Source of the DNA: Pseudothauera lacus
Lineage (GTDB): Bacteria > Pseudomonadota > Gammaproteobacteria > Burkholderiales > Rhodocyclaceae
DNA: 64,000 nucleotides
Reading direction: 5' to 3'
Assembly (NCBI RefSeq): GCF_003034845.1
Contig: NZ_PZKC01000007.1
Span: 62,001-126,000 of the forward strand
In this document: piece after piece, positions 42,805 through 51,738 of the stretch
Position numbering within the stretch: the first letter of the stretch is position 1
How the letters are laid out: every line of letters begins with the position of its first letter
The notes under the pieces: generated by a model
Database searches by the model: none
What the model was told of the DNA's origin: nothing
The model's input: only the letters and a program-made list of their open reading frames with translations
Translations under genes and position numbers: made by a program

Positions 42805-43887
42805 TCAGGCGTTGGCGTGGACGGCATGCACGGCGAAGGCGGCATCACCGCGATCGGTCGTGCACGGACGGGTGGTGAGGAAGGCATCGAAGCCCAGGCG
42901 GGCGCCGTCATCGGCGGCCAGCGCACAGGGCGCGACATCGGCGGCACGCAGCACAGGGCGGATCTCGAACTCGAACTGCGTGCCTGCGGCCAGGGTAAGC
43001 AGCTTGTGCAGCGCCGCCGCCAGCTCGCTGCCGGGCAGGAAGGCGCGGTAGCGGGCGCGATCGAGCGGGCCAAGGTGAACGCGCACGCGCAGGTTGCGCT
43101 GCCACACCCGCTCGCCAAGCAGCAGGGTCTTGCCGAGCAGCGCATTGGCCCCGCCGAGCGCCGACTGCTGGGTAGACGGCAAGGCGTACCAGCGCCCGAC
43201 GAACTGCTCGATGCGCACCGGTACGCGGAAATAGGCGCCCAGCATCTGCTGCAACGTTGCCGCCGACAGCGGGCGCTGGCGCAGCAGCCCGGCGAAGTGG
43301 GCGATGGACTCGTCGTCGATGGCGCCCTTGCCTTCGCGCAGGCGGTCGCGCAGCGCCGTCTGCCCCAGGCCGCAGAGCGCCAGCACCTGCGGCAGGAAAC
43401 GGTTGCGGCGGTCGCCCTCGTATTCCAGCGGCAGGCGGTACTTCTTCCAGGCCCGGTAGAACTGGCCGACGGCACGGTTGGAAAAGAGGTCGAAGAAGGC
43501 GCGCGCGGCGTGGTCGCGGTGATAGCGCTCGCGCTCGGCGATGCGCTCGGTGTAATGCACCGGCAGCACGCCGTGACGCCCCAGCAGGCCCATGAAGGCC
43601 GGCGTGAGAACGACCCGCTGCGGTGCGGCGGGAGTGCTGACCTGCGGATCGGCGGCCTCGTACTCGATGGCGAGCTCCTCGACCTCGCTGGGCGCAAAGC
43701 CCAGGCTGACCGAGTTGCGGAAACGCACACGCTCGGCGACCGCCGACGCCGAACCGTCCGCCCCCCCGGCGGAGCCGCCGAAATGGCGCTCGAGCAGGCG
43801 CACCGCCTGAAAGAACTCGAAGCGCTGGGGCTCTTCGGCGAGCTGCTCGATCAGCCCAGGATCGATTCGCCGGCGCGCGGTGCGCAT
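42805..43887 (-). CDS. tssG: T6SS baseplate protein TssG
   Basis: This 360-residue protein has the TssG (VasB) pattern, with FFQAVRLLERHFGG near the N terminus and LTPAFMGLLGRHGVLPVHYTE. It is part of the TssEFGK wedge of the baseplate. It overlaps the 3' end of tssF by 37 bases, a common arrangement that reflects tight coupling. Confidence 0.92.
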   Translation of the reverse strand: MRTARRRIDPGLIEQLAEEPQRFEFFQAVRLLERHFGGSAGGADGSASAVAERVRFRNSVSLGFAPSEVEELAIEYEAADPQVSTPAAPQRVVLTPAFMGLLGRHGVLPVHYTERIAERERYHRDHAARAFFDLFSNRAVGQFYRAWKKYRLPLEYEGDRRNRFLPQVLALCGLGQTALRDRLREGKGAIDDESIAHFAGLLRQRPLSAATLQQMLGAYFRVPVRIEQFVGRWYALPSTQQSALGGANALLGKTLLLGERVWQRNLRVRVHLGPLDRARYRAFLPGSELAAALHKLLTLAAGTQFEFEIRPVLRAADVAPCALAADDGARLGFDAFLTTRPCTTDRGDAAFAVHAVHANA

Positions 43888-45689
43888 CGGATCAGCTCCT
43901 CGCCACTTTGTTTGGAGACCAGCACGAGCTGGACGAAACTGTTGAGGTGCGCGTACAGCCCCAGGAAGCGGTCCACGACACGGGCAAAGACGTCGATACC
44001 GGTACCCACCAGACTCTCCTCATCCACCGTCAGACGCACCTCCAGGCCGCGCACGAAGCTGGCGAAGGGGTTGCCCGGCAGCCAGACCGTCGCCGGGCGC
44101 TGGTCGATGGCGTGGACACCGTCGATCTGCCGGCGCGAGATCGGCGAACGCGGCAGATCGTAGAGGGTGAGCATCTCGCGGAAGGCCTGCACGCCGCTGC
44201 CCGACAGCGACAGCTGATTCAGCGCCAGATGCGAGATCAGTCGCCACTGGCCGTTGCGCCCGTGCTCGAAACGGTGCGGACGGGTGGGCTTGCGCAGCAG
44301 GCTGATGACACGTGCGGGGGTGCCCCCTTCGGTAAACAGGTCGCCCCCCGGCAGGCCGACGCTCAGATAGCTGGGCAGCTCGCGGTTGGTGCAGGTGAGC
44401 TGCACGCTGAGGATGTCGTTCTTCGGCTGCCAGAGATCGAAGTCGGCATCGACGATGCTGATCTCGGTCTCGTAGCCGGGACTGTGACGGGCCACCGCCT
44501 CGTTGCGCTGCAGATGCCAGTAATGTCCCTCACGCTCGGGCGACTCGCCGTGGTAGAGGGAGAAGAACGGGCGGAACTCGGTGATGCTCTCGCCCTGCGC
44601 GGTCTGGCGCACGCGCTGCACGGCGTCGATCGCATACACCTCGTAGGCAAAGGCACGGCGGCCGTCGGCGACCACCGGGTAGGCGGTGCGCTGGTGGGTG
44701 ATGCGGATGGGGTCGCCGCGCTGGGCGAACAGGTTGACCACCGGCACGCAGCCCAGACGCAGATTGGCCGCCTCCAGGGTCTGCAGCAGGCGGGCGGTAT
44801 CGCTGTCTGCGCGCAGGTCGCGCAACGCCAGATGGACGGTGACGCGCCCGCCGCTCAGCGCCGCGGCGGGCAGGTCGGCAAGGCGCAGGTCGAAGAAGTT
44901 GTACTTCTCCGGAAAGGCGAAGTACTCGGTGAGATGGCGGTAGGCCTCATGGGCATTGTCGGGGAAATCGATCAGCGCCTCATCGCTGGCAAAGCCCACC
45001 TCGCCTACCGGGCTCGCCTGCGCGCCGAGCCAGCGTCCGTCGGCCGCGGACGCAAAGGCCTTGCCGACGCGGATGAAGAGGGTGTCGCGCAGGGCCGCAG
45101 CCACCGACGGCTCGGCATCGATGAAGAAGCGCAGCGCCCGCCCGGCGTGGGCGGCCCAGCCGCCCTCCTGGCCCAGGCTCTCAAGGGTGATCGACAACAC
45201 CGCACTGCAGCCCACCGGCAGGGTCACGCCCTGCGGCGCACGCGCGATCGGTTCGAACTGCAGTGCCGCCACGCGCACCGGCAGCAGGTCGACAGCCCAG
45301 GCGGTGCGGAAGCGGCACTGCACCCCCTTCACCGGACGGGTGTTGAGCTCGGTGCCGCGCGGCAGGGTCAGCGCATTCGACAACTGGGCCTCGGCGCCGG
45401 AGATGTCGAAGCAGGCAATCGAGCACGACGGGAAGGGACGCAGGTAATGCGGATAGAGCACGCCAAGGAGCGCTTCGGTGAACTGCGGATAGGCGTCCTC
45501 AAGGCGCTTGCTGACCCGCGCGCTGAGGAGCGCGAAGGATTCGATCATGCGCTCGACGTGGGGGTCGTCGCAGCCCTCGCCGTTCAGCAGCAAACGTGCG
45601 GCAATTTTCGGGTAACGTTCGGCGAACTCGCGCGAATCCCGACGCAGGAAGGCCAGCTCGCGTTCGTAGTAGGGGAGCAGGTCGTCCAC
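43851..45689 (-). CDS. tssF: T6SS baseplate protein TssF
   Basis: This 612-residue protein begins with a GTG codon (MDDLLPYYERELAFLRRD) and contains the family segment FAERYPKIAARLLLNGEGCDDPHVERMIESFALL. It forms the baseplate wedge with TssG and TssE. The start lies one base past the tssE stop. The length fits the family (about 590-620). Confidence 0.93.
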   Translation of the reverse strand: MDDLLPYYERELAFLRRDSREFAERYPKIAARLLLNGEGCDDPHVERMIESFALLSARVSKRLEDAYPQFTEALLGVLYPHYLRPFPSCSIACFDISGAEAQLSNALTLPRGTELNTRPVKGVQCRFRTAWAVDLLPVRVAALQFEPIARAPQGVTLPVGCSAVLSITLESLGQEGGWAAHAGRALRFFIDAEPSVAAALRDTLFIRVGKAFASAADGRWLGAQASPVGEVGFASDEALIDFPDNAHEAYRHLTEYFAFPEKYNFFDLRLADLPAAALSGGRVTVHLALRDLRADSDTARLLQTLEAANLRLGCVPVVNLFAQRGDPIRITHQRTAYPVVADGRRAFAYEVYAIDAVQRVRQTAQGESITEFRPFFSLYHGESPEREGHYWHLQRNEAVARHSPGYETEISIVDADFDLWQPKNDILSVQLTCTNRELPSYLSVGLPGGDLFTEGGTPARVISLLRKPTRPHRFEHGRNGQWRLISHLALNQLSLSGSGVQAFREMLTLYDLPRSPISRRQIDGVHAIDQRPATVWLPGNPFASFVRGLEVRLTVDEESLVGTGIDVFARVVDRFLGLYAHLNSFVQLVLVSKQSGEELIRCAPRAGESILG

Positions 45690-45690
45690 G

Positions 45691-46170
45691 TCAGGCCACC
45701 GTCGCGCGCGCGCGCTGCTTGCTGACCGAGTACTGCAGGCGGGTGGGGTGCAGCAGGGCGTCGAAACTCACCGGCTCCTGCGCCGGACGCACCACCAGCA
45801 GCGCCTTGATGCTGAAGTACAGCGCACTCACCGAACGGCGGTCGAGCTCCAGCATCACCTGCACGTTCTGCAGGCGCGGCTCGTGGTGGGCAATGGCGCG
45901 CTCCAGCGCACGGCAGATGTGGGCACGATCATGCACGCTGCTCAGGCTGAGGCTGGCGAAGTCGCCAAGCCCGTAACTGAACAGCGAGGCACTGGTTTCC
46001 GGAAAGGCCTCCGCCAGCGCCTCGTCGAAGATGCTGCGGGTGTTGAGCAGCGCTTCGAGGTCGCGCGCCACGCTGTCCTTGAGTTGATCGACGGACAGGC
46101 GCCAGCGCACCGGCGTCATCGGCGAGTCGTCGAAGAGCTTGTCGAAAAGCGTGGGTTCGAAACCTTTCAT
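45691..46170 (-). CDS. tssE: T6SS baseplate protein TssE (gp25-like)
   Basis: This 159-residue protein starts at MKGFEPTLFDKLFDD, the usual opening of TssE. It has the gpW/gp25 lysozyme-like fold motif YGLGDFASLSLSSVHDR and a C-terminal beta segment. It should seat the sheath on the baseplate. An upstream in-frame ATG exists at 46218, but the homology starts here. It lies about 235 bases past hcp, so a processed or weaker second transcript is possible. Confidence 0.88.
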   Translation of the reverse strand: MKGFEPTLFDKLFDDSPMTPVRWRLSVDQLKDSVARDLEALLNTRSIFDEALAEAFPETSASLFSYGLGDFASLSLSSVHDRAHICRALERAIAHHEPRLQNVQVMLELDRRSVSALYFSIKALLVVRPAQEPVSFDALLHPTRLQYSVSKQRARATVA

Positions 46171-46405
46171 TGCGCGCACAGAAGGAAAAACGGATGGACT
46201 CGCACGGAACGCCCCCACGCGTGCCCCTCAGGCCGGCAGAGGCATCCCCTTCCGGGCGCCTCCCGCGCCGTCGCGTTCATCGCCGCAGCCTGCAGACGTA
46301 CAAGAGCGCCGCCACGCGCGGTGCCCCATGAAGGCGGTCACCGGCCGCGTGCGGCGCCCGGGTTCGATCCGGCACCGACGGCCAGGGCCGCCGGAGACGC
46401 ATCGA

Positions 46406-46942
46406 TCAGGAGAAGCTCGGGGTGTTCTTGGCGAGGTTCCAGGCACCCTGGATGTTGACCTTGCCGGTCTTGCTGCCGTCGATGTTCAGCTCATCGTAGG
46501 TCCAGCGCACCGCGGAATACTTGAGCGCGAAGGTTTCGGTGGGAATGCCTTCGGAACTCACCGCCGGCGACACCGAAGCGACGATGACGTTCTTCAGCTC
46601 GACCTTCAGGTACTGGTGGCGGTTCTGGGTGTCGGAAGGATTGCCGGCAGTGTTGCGGCCGCCATGGGCGCGGTAGAAATAGATCACCACGTCGTTGATC
46701 ACCAGACCGGAGGAGCAGGCCTGATAGAGCTTCGGGCTGGAGCCGTCGATGTCCTTGGTGAACACCATCTCGCCGTGCTCGCAGCGCTCGGCGGTGTGGC
46801 CGCCGGAGCCGGAAGCGGTGGCCGACTTCGGCTGGCGCATCTCGTGCGACCAGGTCGACACCTCGATCTGGTCCTTGTGGGCCTGGTCGCGGGAATCACC
46901 CTTGATGTCGCTGCCCTTGAATTCGACGTAAATGTCCTTCAT
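46406..46942 (-). CDS. hcp: T6SS tube protein Hcp (TssD)
   Basis: This 178-residue protein has the Hcp fold: MKDIYVEFKGSDIKGDSRD and, near the middle, MVFTKDIDGSSPKLYQACSSG. It forms hexameric rings of the inner tube and can carry effectors. The AGGAG site upstream of the ATG is strong, as expected for the most abundant component. A loop near residues 40-55 (SATASGSGGHTAER) is a variable surface segment. Confidence 0.93.
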   Translation of the reverse strand: MKDIYVEFKGSDIKGDSRDQAHKDQIEVSTWSHEMRQPKSATASGSGGHTAERCEHGEMVFTKDIDGSSPKLYQACSSGLVINDVVIYFYRAHGGRNTAGNPSDTQNRHQYLKVELKNVIVASVSPAVSSEGIPTETFALKYSAVRWTYDELNIDGSKTGKVNIQGAWNLAKNTPSFS

Positions 46943-46974
46943 GTTGGAACTTCTCCTTTTTTGCTAGGGGTCAA

Positions 46975-48459
46975 TCAAGACTTGCCGGTCTGCGGCAACT
47001 CCGCGACCAGACGAAGCGAGACGGAAAGCTCATCGAGCTGGAAGTGCGGCCGGATGAACGACACCGCCCGATACACGCCCGGACGACCGGGCACCTCGCT
47101 GACCTCCACGGAGGCTTCACGAAGCGGGTACTGCGCCTTGGTTTCCTGCGAGGCGGAATCGTCCGCCGTCACGTACTGGTCGATCCAGCGCTGGATGTAG
47201 GTCTGCACATTGGCGGCAGAGGCGAAGCTGCCGATCTTGTCGCGCATCATCGCCTTCATGTAATGGGCGATGCGGCAGACCGCGAACATGTACTGGAGCT
47301 GGGCCGACAACGAGGCATTGGCATTGGCGGAGTCGGTGTCGTACTTCTTCGGCTTCTGCGTCGACTGCGCACCGAAGAAGGCGGCGTAATCGGTGTTCTT
47401 GCAATGCACCAGGGGCATGAAGCCGAGGTCGCTGAGCTCCTTCTCGCGGCGGTCGGTGATCGACACCTCGGTCGGGCACTTGAGGGCGATCTCGCCATCG
47501 TCGGTGCGGAAGGTGTGGGTGGGCAGGTCCTCGACCAGACCACCGCCCTCGACACCGCGGATGGCCGCGCACCAGCCGTAGCTCTCGAAGGCATTGGTGA
47601 GGCGCGAACCAAAGGCAAAGGCGGCGTTGCACCACAGATAGCGCGAGTGGTCGGTGCCGTCGACGTTCTCGACGAAGTTGAAACCCTCGGTGGTGATGCC
47701 GTCGACCGGGTTGTAGGGCAGGCGGCCGAGGAAGCGCGGCATCGCCAGGCCAACGTAGCGCGAATCCTCGCCCTCGCGGAAGGACTTCCACTTGGCGTAC
47801 TCGACGGTATCGAAGACCTTCGAGAGGTCGCGCGGCTTGCCCAGATCGGTGAACGTCTCCAGCCCGAACAGCTCCGGCGAGGCTGCGGAAATGAAGGGGG
47901 CATGGGCCGCCGCGGCGACATGCGACATCTGCTCGAGGAAGTACATGTCCTCGGGCTGGCGGGTGAACTCGAACTGGCCGATGAGGGTGCCGAACGGCGA
48001 ACCGCCGAAGGTGCCGAACTCCTCTTCGTAGATCTTCTTGAACAGCGCGCTCTGGTCGAAGTCGATGGCGGCCTTGAAGTCCTTGATCAGCTCCTTGCGG
48101 TTGGCATTGAGGAGCTTGATCTTCAGCTGGGTGCCGGTGGACGTCTGGCGGCACAGGTAACGCAGGCCCGTCCACGCGCTTTCGAGCTGCTGGAAGGCCG
48201 GGTTGTGCATGACCTCGGAGAGCTGCTCGGAAATCATCCGGTCGAGCTCGGCGACCCGCGCGTCGAGCGAGGCCGCGAGGTTCTCCGACACCACCACCTC
48301 GCCTTCGAGCACCTGGGCGGCGAGTTCGGCGATGATGTCGCGGGCGCGATCGCGCTCGGCGTCCGAACGCGCCACGCGGCTCTGTTCGATGATCTGGTCG
48401 AGCAGGCCACCCTGCTCGGCGGCGGCCGGTGCGGCGGGAGCAAGCTGGGCGCTGTTCAC
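46975..48459 (-). CDS. tssC: T6SS sheath protein TssC
   Basis: This 494-residue protein is the large sheath subunit (VipB). The segment QLESAWTGLRYLCRQTSTG and the C-terminal motif LPQTGKS are family marks. It starts with GTG, overlapping the tssB stop (GTGA), as usual for the co-folding pair. With TssB it forms the contractile sheath around the Hcp tube. Confidence 0.95.
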   Translation of the reverse strand: MNSAQLAPAAPAAAEQGGLLDQIIEQSRVARSDAERDRARDIIAELAAQVLEGEVVVSENLAASLDARVAELDRMISEQLSEVMHNPAFQQLESAWTGLRYLCRQTSTGTQLKIKLLNANRKELIKDFKAAIDFDQSALFKKIYEEEFGTFGGSPFGTLIGQFEFTRQPEDMYFLEQMSHVAAAAHAPFISAASPELFGLETFTDLGKPRDLSKVFDTVEYAKWKSFREGEDSRYVGLAMPRFLGRLPYNPVDGITTEGFNFVENVDGTDHSRYLWCNAAFAFGSRLTNAFESYGWCAAIRGVEGGGLVEDLPTHTFRTDDGEIALKCPTEVSITDRREKELSDLGFMPLVHCKNTDYAAFFGAQSTQKPKKYDTDSANANASLSAQLQYMFAVCRIAHYMKAMMRDKIGSFASAANVQTYIQRWIDQYVTADDSASQETKAQYPLREASVEVSEVPGRPGVYRAVSFIRPHFQLDELSVSLRLVAELPQTGKS

Positions 48460-48971
48460 GGCTGCTCCTCCCCGCTCTTGTGCTCGGCACCGAGGCGCTG
48501 GAGCTGCTCGGTGTTGCTCAGCACTTCGCTGAGCAGGTCATCGAGCTTCTCGTTGCCCGCCAGCTTGTTGCGCAGGTCGGAAAGCCGCGAACGCGCCTCC
48601 ATCAGCTTGCGCAGCGGAGCAACCTGCTGCACCACCGACTCGGGACGGAAGTCCTCGAAGCTGCGGAAGGTCAGATCGACGCCGATCTCGCCGCCTTCCG
48701 GCGAGAGCTTGTTCTTCGCCCGGAACGCCGCGCGCGGAGCGATGGCCCCCATCACGTCGTCAAAGTTGTCCATGTCGATATTGACGAACTTGCGGTCGCG
48801 CAGCTTGCCCTGCGACTGCTCGCTCTGCGCGGAGAAGTCGCCAAGCACGCCGACGACGAAGGGCAACTCCTTCTGTTCGATGGCGTCACCGATCTCGACG
48901 TCGTACGTCAGCTGCACACGCGGCGGGCGCACCTTCTGCAGGCGCTTCTGGATACTCTGCTTCTTCGACAC
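48456..48971 (-). CDS. tssB: T6SS sheath protein TssB
   Basis: This 171-residue protein is the small sheath subunit (VipA). It begins with GTG (MSKKQSIQKRLQKVRPPRVQLTYDVE) after an AAGGAG site and contains LPFVVGVLGDFSAQSEQ. The 4-base overlap with tssC supports equimolar synthesis. Confidence 0.95.
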   Translation of the reverse strand: MSKKQSIQKRLQKVRPPRVQLTYDVEIGDAIEQKELPFVVGVLGDFSAQSEQSQGKLRDRKFVNIDMDNFDDVMGAIAPRAAFRAKNKLSPEGGEIGVDLTFRSFEDFRPESVVQQVAPLRKLMEARSRLSDLRNKLAGNEKLDDLLSEVLSNTEQLQRLGAEHKSGEEQP

Positions 48972-49042
48972 TACGGCACTCCTTGTAGGCTTATCGGATT
49001 TCGCGGCCAGCCGGGCCGCGCCGCGACAGCGCGCCCGGGGCG

Positions 49043-49645
49043 CTAGCGCAGGACACTGAACGGATCACCATCGACTTCCGGCTGCGCACGCGCCGGCGCG
49101 GCGGCAGGCGCACGCGCAGCGGGCTGCTGCGGCGGGCGTGCCGCCGGACGCGGCGCAGCCTGCGTGCGCGGACGCACCAGCACCGACTCACCGAGGGTCT
49201 CCCTGAGCACGCGCGCCAGATTCACCGCATCGGCGCGCGCCGAGCCGGTCATCTCCTCGTCGTCGCGCAGGGCGCTGAGCGCCTCGGCGGCAATGCGCAG
49301 GCCGCTCACCGCCTGCACGCTGCGCGCCACCCGGTGGTCGCCCTTGAGACCAAGCACCTTCTCGGCGGCGACGATGGCAGCGCCATACTCGCCGGCATCG
49401 AAATTCATCCGGCTGATTTGCAGCCAGCCGTCACCGCTGTCCGGATACAGCTCGACGAAGCGGGCCATCACCGCCACCGCCTCGACCTTCTTGCCGGCGG
49501 CCTGCAAGGCCTCGACCTGCGCGACGGCCTCGCCGAGGTGTCGCGCCCGCACCTGCTCCGGCGACTCGACCGGAGCCGTGGTGGCACAACCGGTGAGGGC
49601 GATCAGCAAGGCGCAGGACAGCAGGGATACCAGACGCAAGGGCAC
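49043..49645 (-). CDS. TagM-like TPR lipoprotein of the T6SS arm
   Basis: This 200-residue protein has a lipoprotein signal peptide with lipobox LTGC (Cys20), a helical TPR-like region (residues about 30-120) and a Pro/Ala-rich C-terminal tail. It starts the minus-strand arm, 72 bases before tssB. Its place matches the TagM lipoprotein upstream of tssB in Burkholderia T6SS clusters, which I use as the basis for the name. It probably works at the outer membrane. Confidence 0.65.
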   Translation of the reverse strand: MPLRLVSLLSCALLIALTGCATTAPVESPEQVRARHLGEAVAQVEALQAAGKKVEAVAVMARFVELYPDSGDGWLQISRMNFDAGEYGAAIVAAEKVLGLKGDHRVARSVQAVSGLRIAAEALSALRDDEEMTGSARADAVNLARVLRETLGESVLVRPRTQAAPRPAARPPQQPAARAPAAAPARAQPEVDGDPFSVLR

Positions 49646-49677
49646 GCAAAACTCCTTCGCTTATATTCTGTTTGAAT

Positions 49678-49706
49678 TTGTAAAGTTGCGGGCGGGATAG
49701 TACAAT
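49678..49706 (+). promoter_or_regulatory. Candidate sigma-70 promoter for tssJKL
   Basis: TTGTAA at 49678-49683 and TACAAT at 49701-49706, with a 17-base spacer, lie in the AT-rich gap between the divergent T6SS arms. The same bases read on the minus strand give TTGTAC and TACAAA, also 17 apart, so the two arms could share overlapping divergent promoters. Confidence 0.5.
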
Positions 49707-49732
49707 GCCATCCTCAAAATCACAATGACTAT

Positions 49733-50395
49733 TTGAACAGTATTTCCACTGTGCATAGCGCAAAGACAGACAGACCCTCCGCCGCAGGCCGCTCACCCGC
49801 CAGGCACGCACTGACCTGCGTGGCGGCGGCGCTCGCCAGCCTCACCATCAGCGCGTGCAGCTCCACTTCGGCAATCCAGATCGCCGGCGCGGCAATGAAC
49901 GCCGCGCTCGAGACCGCCGGCCTGAAGACGCCCTCGTCGCCCACCGCCCTGCGCTCGCAGCCGATCACCATCACCACCGCGGCGGACGCCAACACCACCG
50001 ACGAGGGCGAGCCGCTGTCGGTGGTCGTGCGTATCTACCAGCTGCGCAGCAACAGCGCCTTCGACAACCTCGGCTACGCCCAGGTCGGCAACCCCGATGC
50101 CGAAAAGGCGCTCTTCGGCGACGCCCTCGCCAGCGCCCGCGAGATCACCCTGCTGCCCGGGCGGACCTACCAGATCGACGAACAGGTCACCGGCGACGTC
50201 ACCCACATCGGCATCGCCGCGCTGCTGCGCAAGCCGGCCTCGCAACGCTGGCGGCTGGCGGTGGAGCGCCGCGGCAAGGAACGCAGCGGCCTGGTCATCG
50301 GCGTGCACGCCTGCGGACTGGTCGCCATCGACGACAAGGGCAAGACCACCGGCGCCGCCGAATGCGCCACCTCCACCGCTCTGCAAGGCATCTGA
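49733..50395 (+). CDS. tssJ: T6SS outer-membrane lipoprotein TssJ
   Basis: This protein has a lipoprotein signal (LASLTISAC lipobox) and the TssJ beta-sandwich pattern (PLSVVVRIYQLRSNSAFDNL, ALFGDALASAREITLLPG). It anchors the trans-envelope complex to the outer membrane and binds TssM. No ATG fits: the start could be TTG 49733 or GTG 49751, and the second gives a signal peptide of more usual length. It is followed by tssK with overlapping stop and start. Confidence 0.88.
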   Translation: MNSISTVHSAKTDRPSAAGRSPARHALTCVAAALASLTISACSSTSAIQIAGAAMNAALETAGLKTPSSPTALRSQPITITTAADANTTDEGEPLSVVVRIYQLRSNSAFDNLGYAQVGNPDAEKALFGDALASAREITLLPGRTYQIDEQVTGDVTHIGIAALLRKPASQRWRLAVERRGKERSGLVIGVHACGLVAIDDKGKTTGAAECATSTALQGI

Positions 50396-51738
50396 TGAGA
50401 CCGGCGAAAGTACTCTGGGGCGAAGGCCTGTTCCTGCGCCCGCAGCATTTCCAGCAGCAGGACAGCTATCACGAGTCGCTCTCCCGCGACGCCCTGCTCA
50501 CCGCCCAGCCGCTGGGCTGGGGTGTGCGGGAGCTGCGCATCGATGCCGACGCCCTGTCGCGGGGCATCTTCCGCATCAACCGCATCGACGCCGTACTCCC
50601 CGACGGCGAGCCCTACATCGCCCCCGACCGCGACCTGCTGCCTCCCCCGCTGCAGCTCGACGAAACGCGCCTGGGGCGCGACGGCACCGTGCTCCACCTC
50701 GCCGTGCACCACCTCCGCGAACATGGCGCCAATGCCGCCGCCAGCGGCGACGACAGCTGCGCCACGCGCTACGCCATCGCCAACGGCGAACGCAACGACC
50801 TGTTCACCGACGCCGCCAGCGCCGACATCGCCGCGCTGCGCAAGCAGGGGCAGATCCGCAGCGCCAGCGAACCGCTCGAACAGTTCGTCACCCTGCCGGT
50901 GGCGCGCCTGCGCACCAACGCCACCAACGCCTTCGAGCTCGACCCCCTGTTCATGCCGCCAACAGTGGCGCTGCGCAGCTCACCGGTACTGCTGCTGCGC
51001 CTGCAGCGCCTGCTCGACACCCTGCAGGCCAAGGCCGCCGCGCTGTACGGCTTTCACCGCGAACCGTCGAAGAACGTCATCGAATTCCGCTCCGGCGACA
51101 TCGCCTCCTTCTGGCTGCTGCACACCGTCAGCAGCGCCTACGGCGCCCTCGTCCACATTCACCAGAACCCCGCCCTGCACCCCGAGCGCCTGTTCCAGGA
51201 ACTGCTGCGCCTGGCCGGCGGGCTGATGACCTTCTCCAAGATCCTCACCCTCGACGACCTCCCCGCCTACGATCACGGCAACCCCGGCCCGAGCTTCGCA
51301 CGCCTCGAACAGATCCTCCGCGACCTGCTCGAAACGGTGATCTCCACGCGCTATTTCTCCATTGCCCTCACCGAACCGCGCGCCGGCTTCCATGTCGGCC
51401 GCCTCGACAGCGACAACGTCGACGAACAGACCGCGCTCTACCTCGCCGTCTCCGCCGCCCAGCCGCTCGCCGAACTGATCGAATCGGTGCCCCTGCGCAT
51501 GAAGGTCGGCGCCCCCGACGACGTCGACAAACTCGTCCTCTCGGCCATGAGCGGCGTCAAGCTCGTCCATGCCGCCCAGGTCCCGCCCGCCATCCCGGTC
51601 CGCCCCGGCGCCTGCTACTTCGCCCTTGACTCGCGCGGCCCCCTCTACGAGCGCATGCTCAAGGCGCGCAGCATCACCATCTACGCCCCCAACGGCTACC
51701 AGGACCTCAAACTCGAACTCATCGCGGTGATGCCATGA
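50395..51738 (+). CDS. tssK: T6SS baseplate protein TssK
   Basis: This 447-residue protein begins MRPAKVLWGEGLFLRPQHFQ, the conserved opening of TssK. TssK links baseplate to membrane complex through TssF/G and TssL/M. ATG 50395 overlaps the tssJ stop (TGATG). The 3' end overlaps tssL by four bases. Confidence 0.95.
   Translation: MRPAKVLWGEGLFLRPQHFQQQDSYHESLSRDALLTAQPLGWGVRELRIDADALSRGIFRINRIDAVLPDGEPYIAPDRDLLPPPLQLDETRLGRDGTVLHLAVHHLREHGANAAASGDDSCATRYAIANGERNDLFTDAASADIAALRKQGQIRSASEPLEQFVTLPVARLRTNATNAFELDPLFMPPTVALRSSPVLLLRLQRLLDTLQAKAAALYGFHREPSKNVIEFRSGDIASFWLLHTVSSAYGALVHIHQNPALHPERLFQELLRLAGGLMTFSKILTLDDLPAYDHGNPGPSFARLEQILRDLLETVISTRYFSIALTEPRAGFHVGRLDSDNVDEQTALYLAVSAAQPLAELIESVPLRMKVGAPDDVDKLVLSAMSGVKLVHAAQVPPAIPVRPGACYFALDSRGPLYERMLKARSITIYAPNGYQDLKLELIAVMP

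Noticed and set aside
46350-46385. tRNA-like T-arm (GGTTCGATCC) and CACCGAC...CCA between hcp and tssE
   Set aside because: The T-arm stem cannot pair fully, and no D-arm, anticodon arm or matching 5' acceptor was found. It is either chance or a worn fragment.
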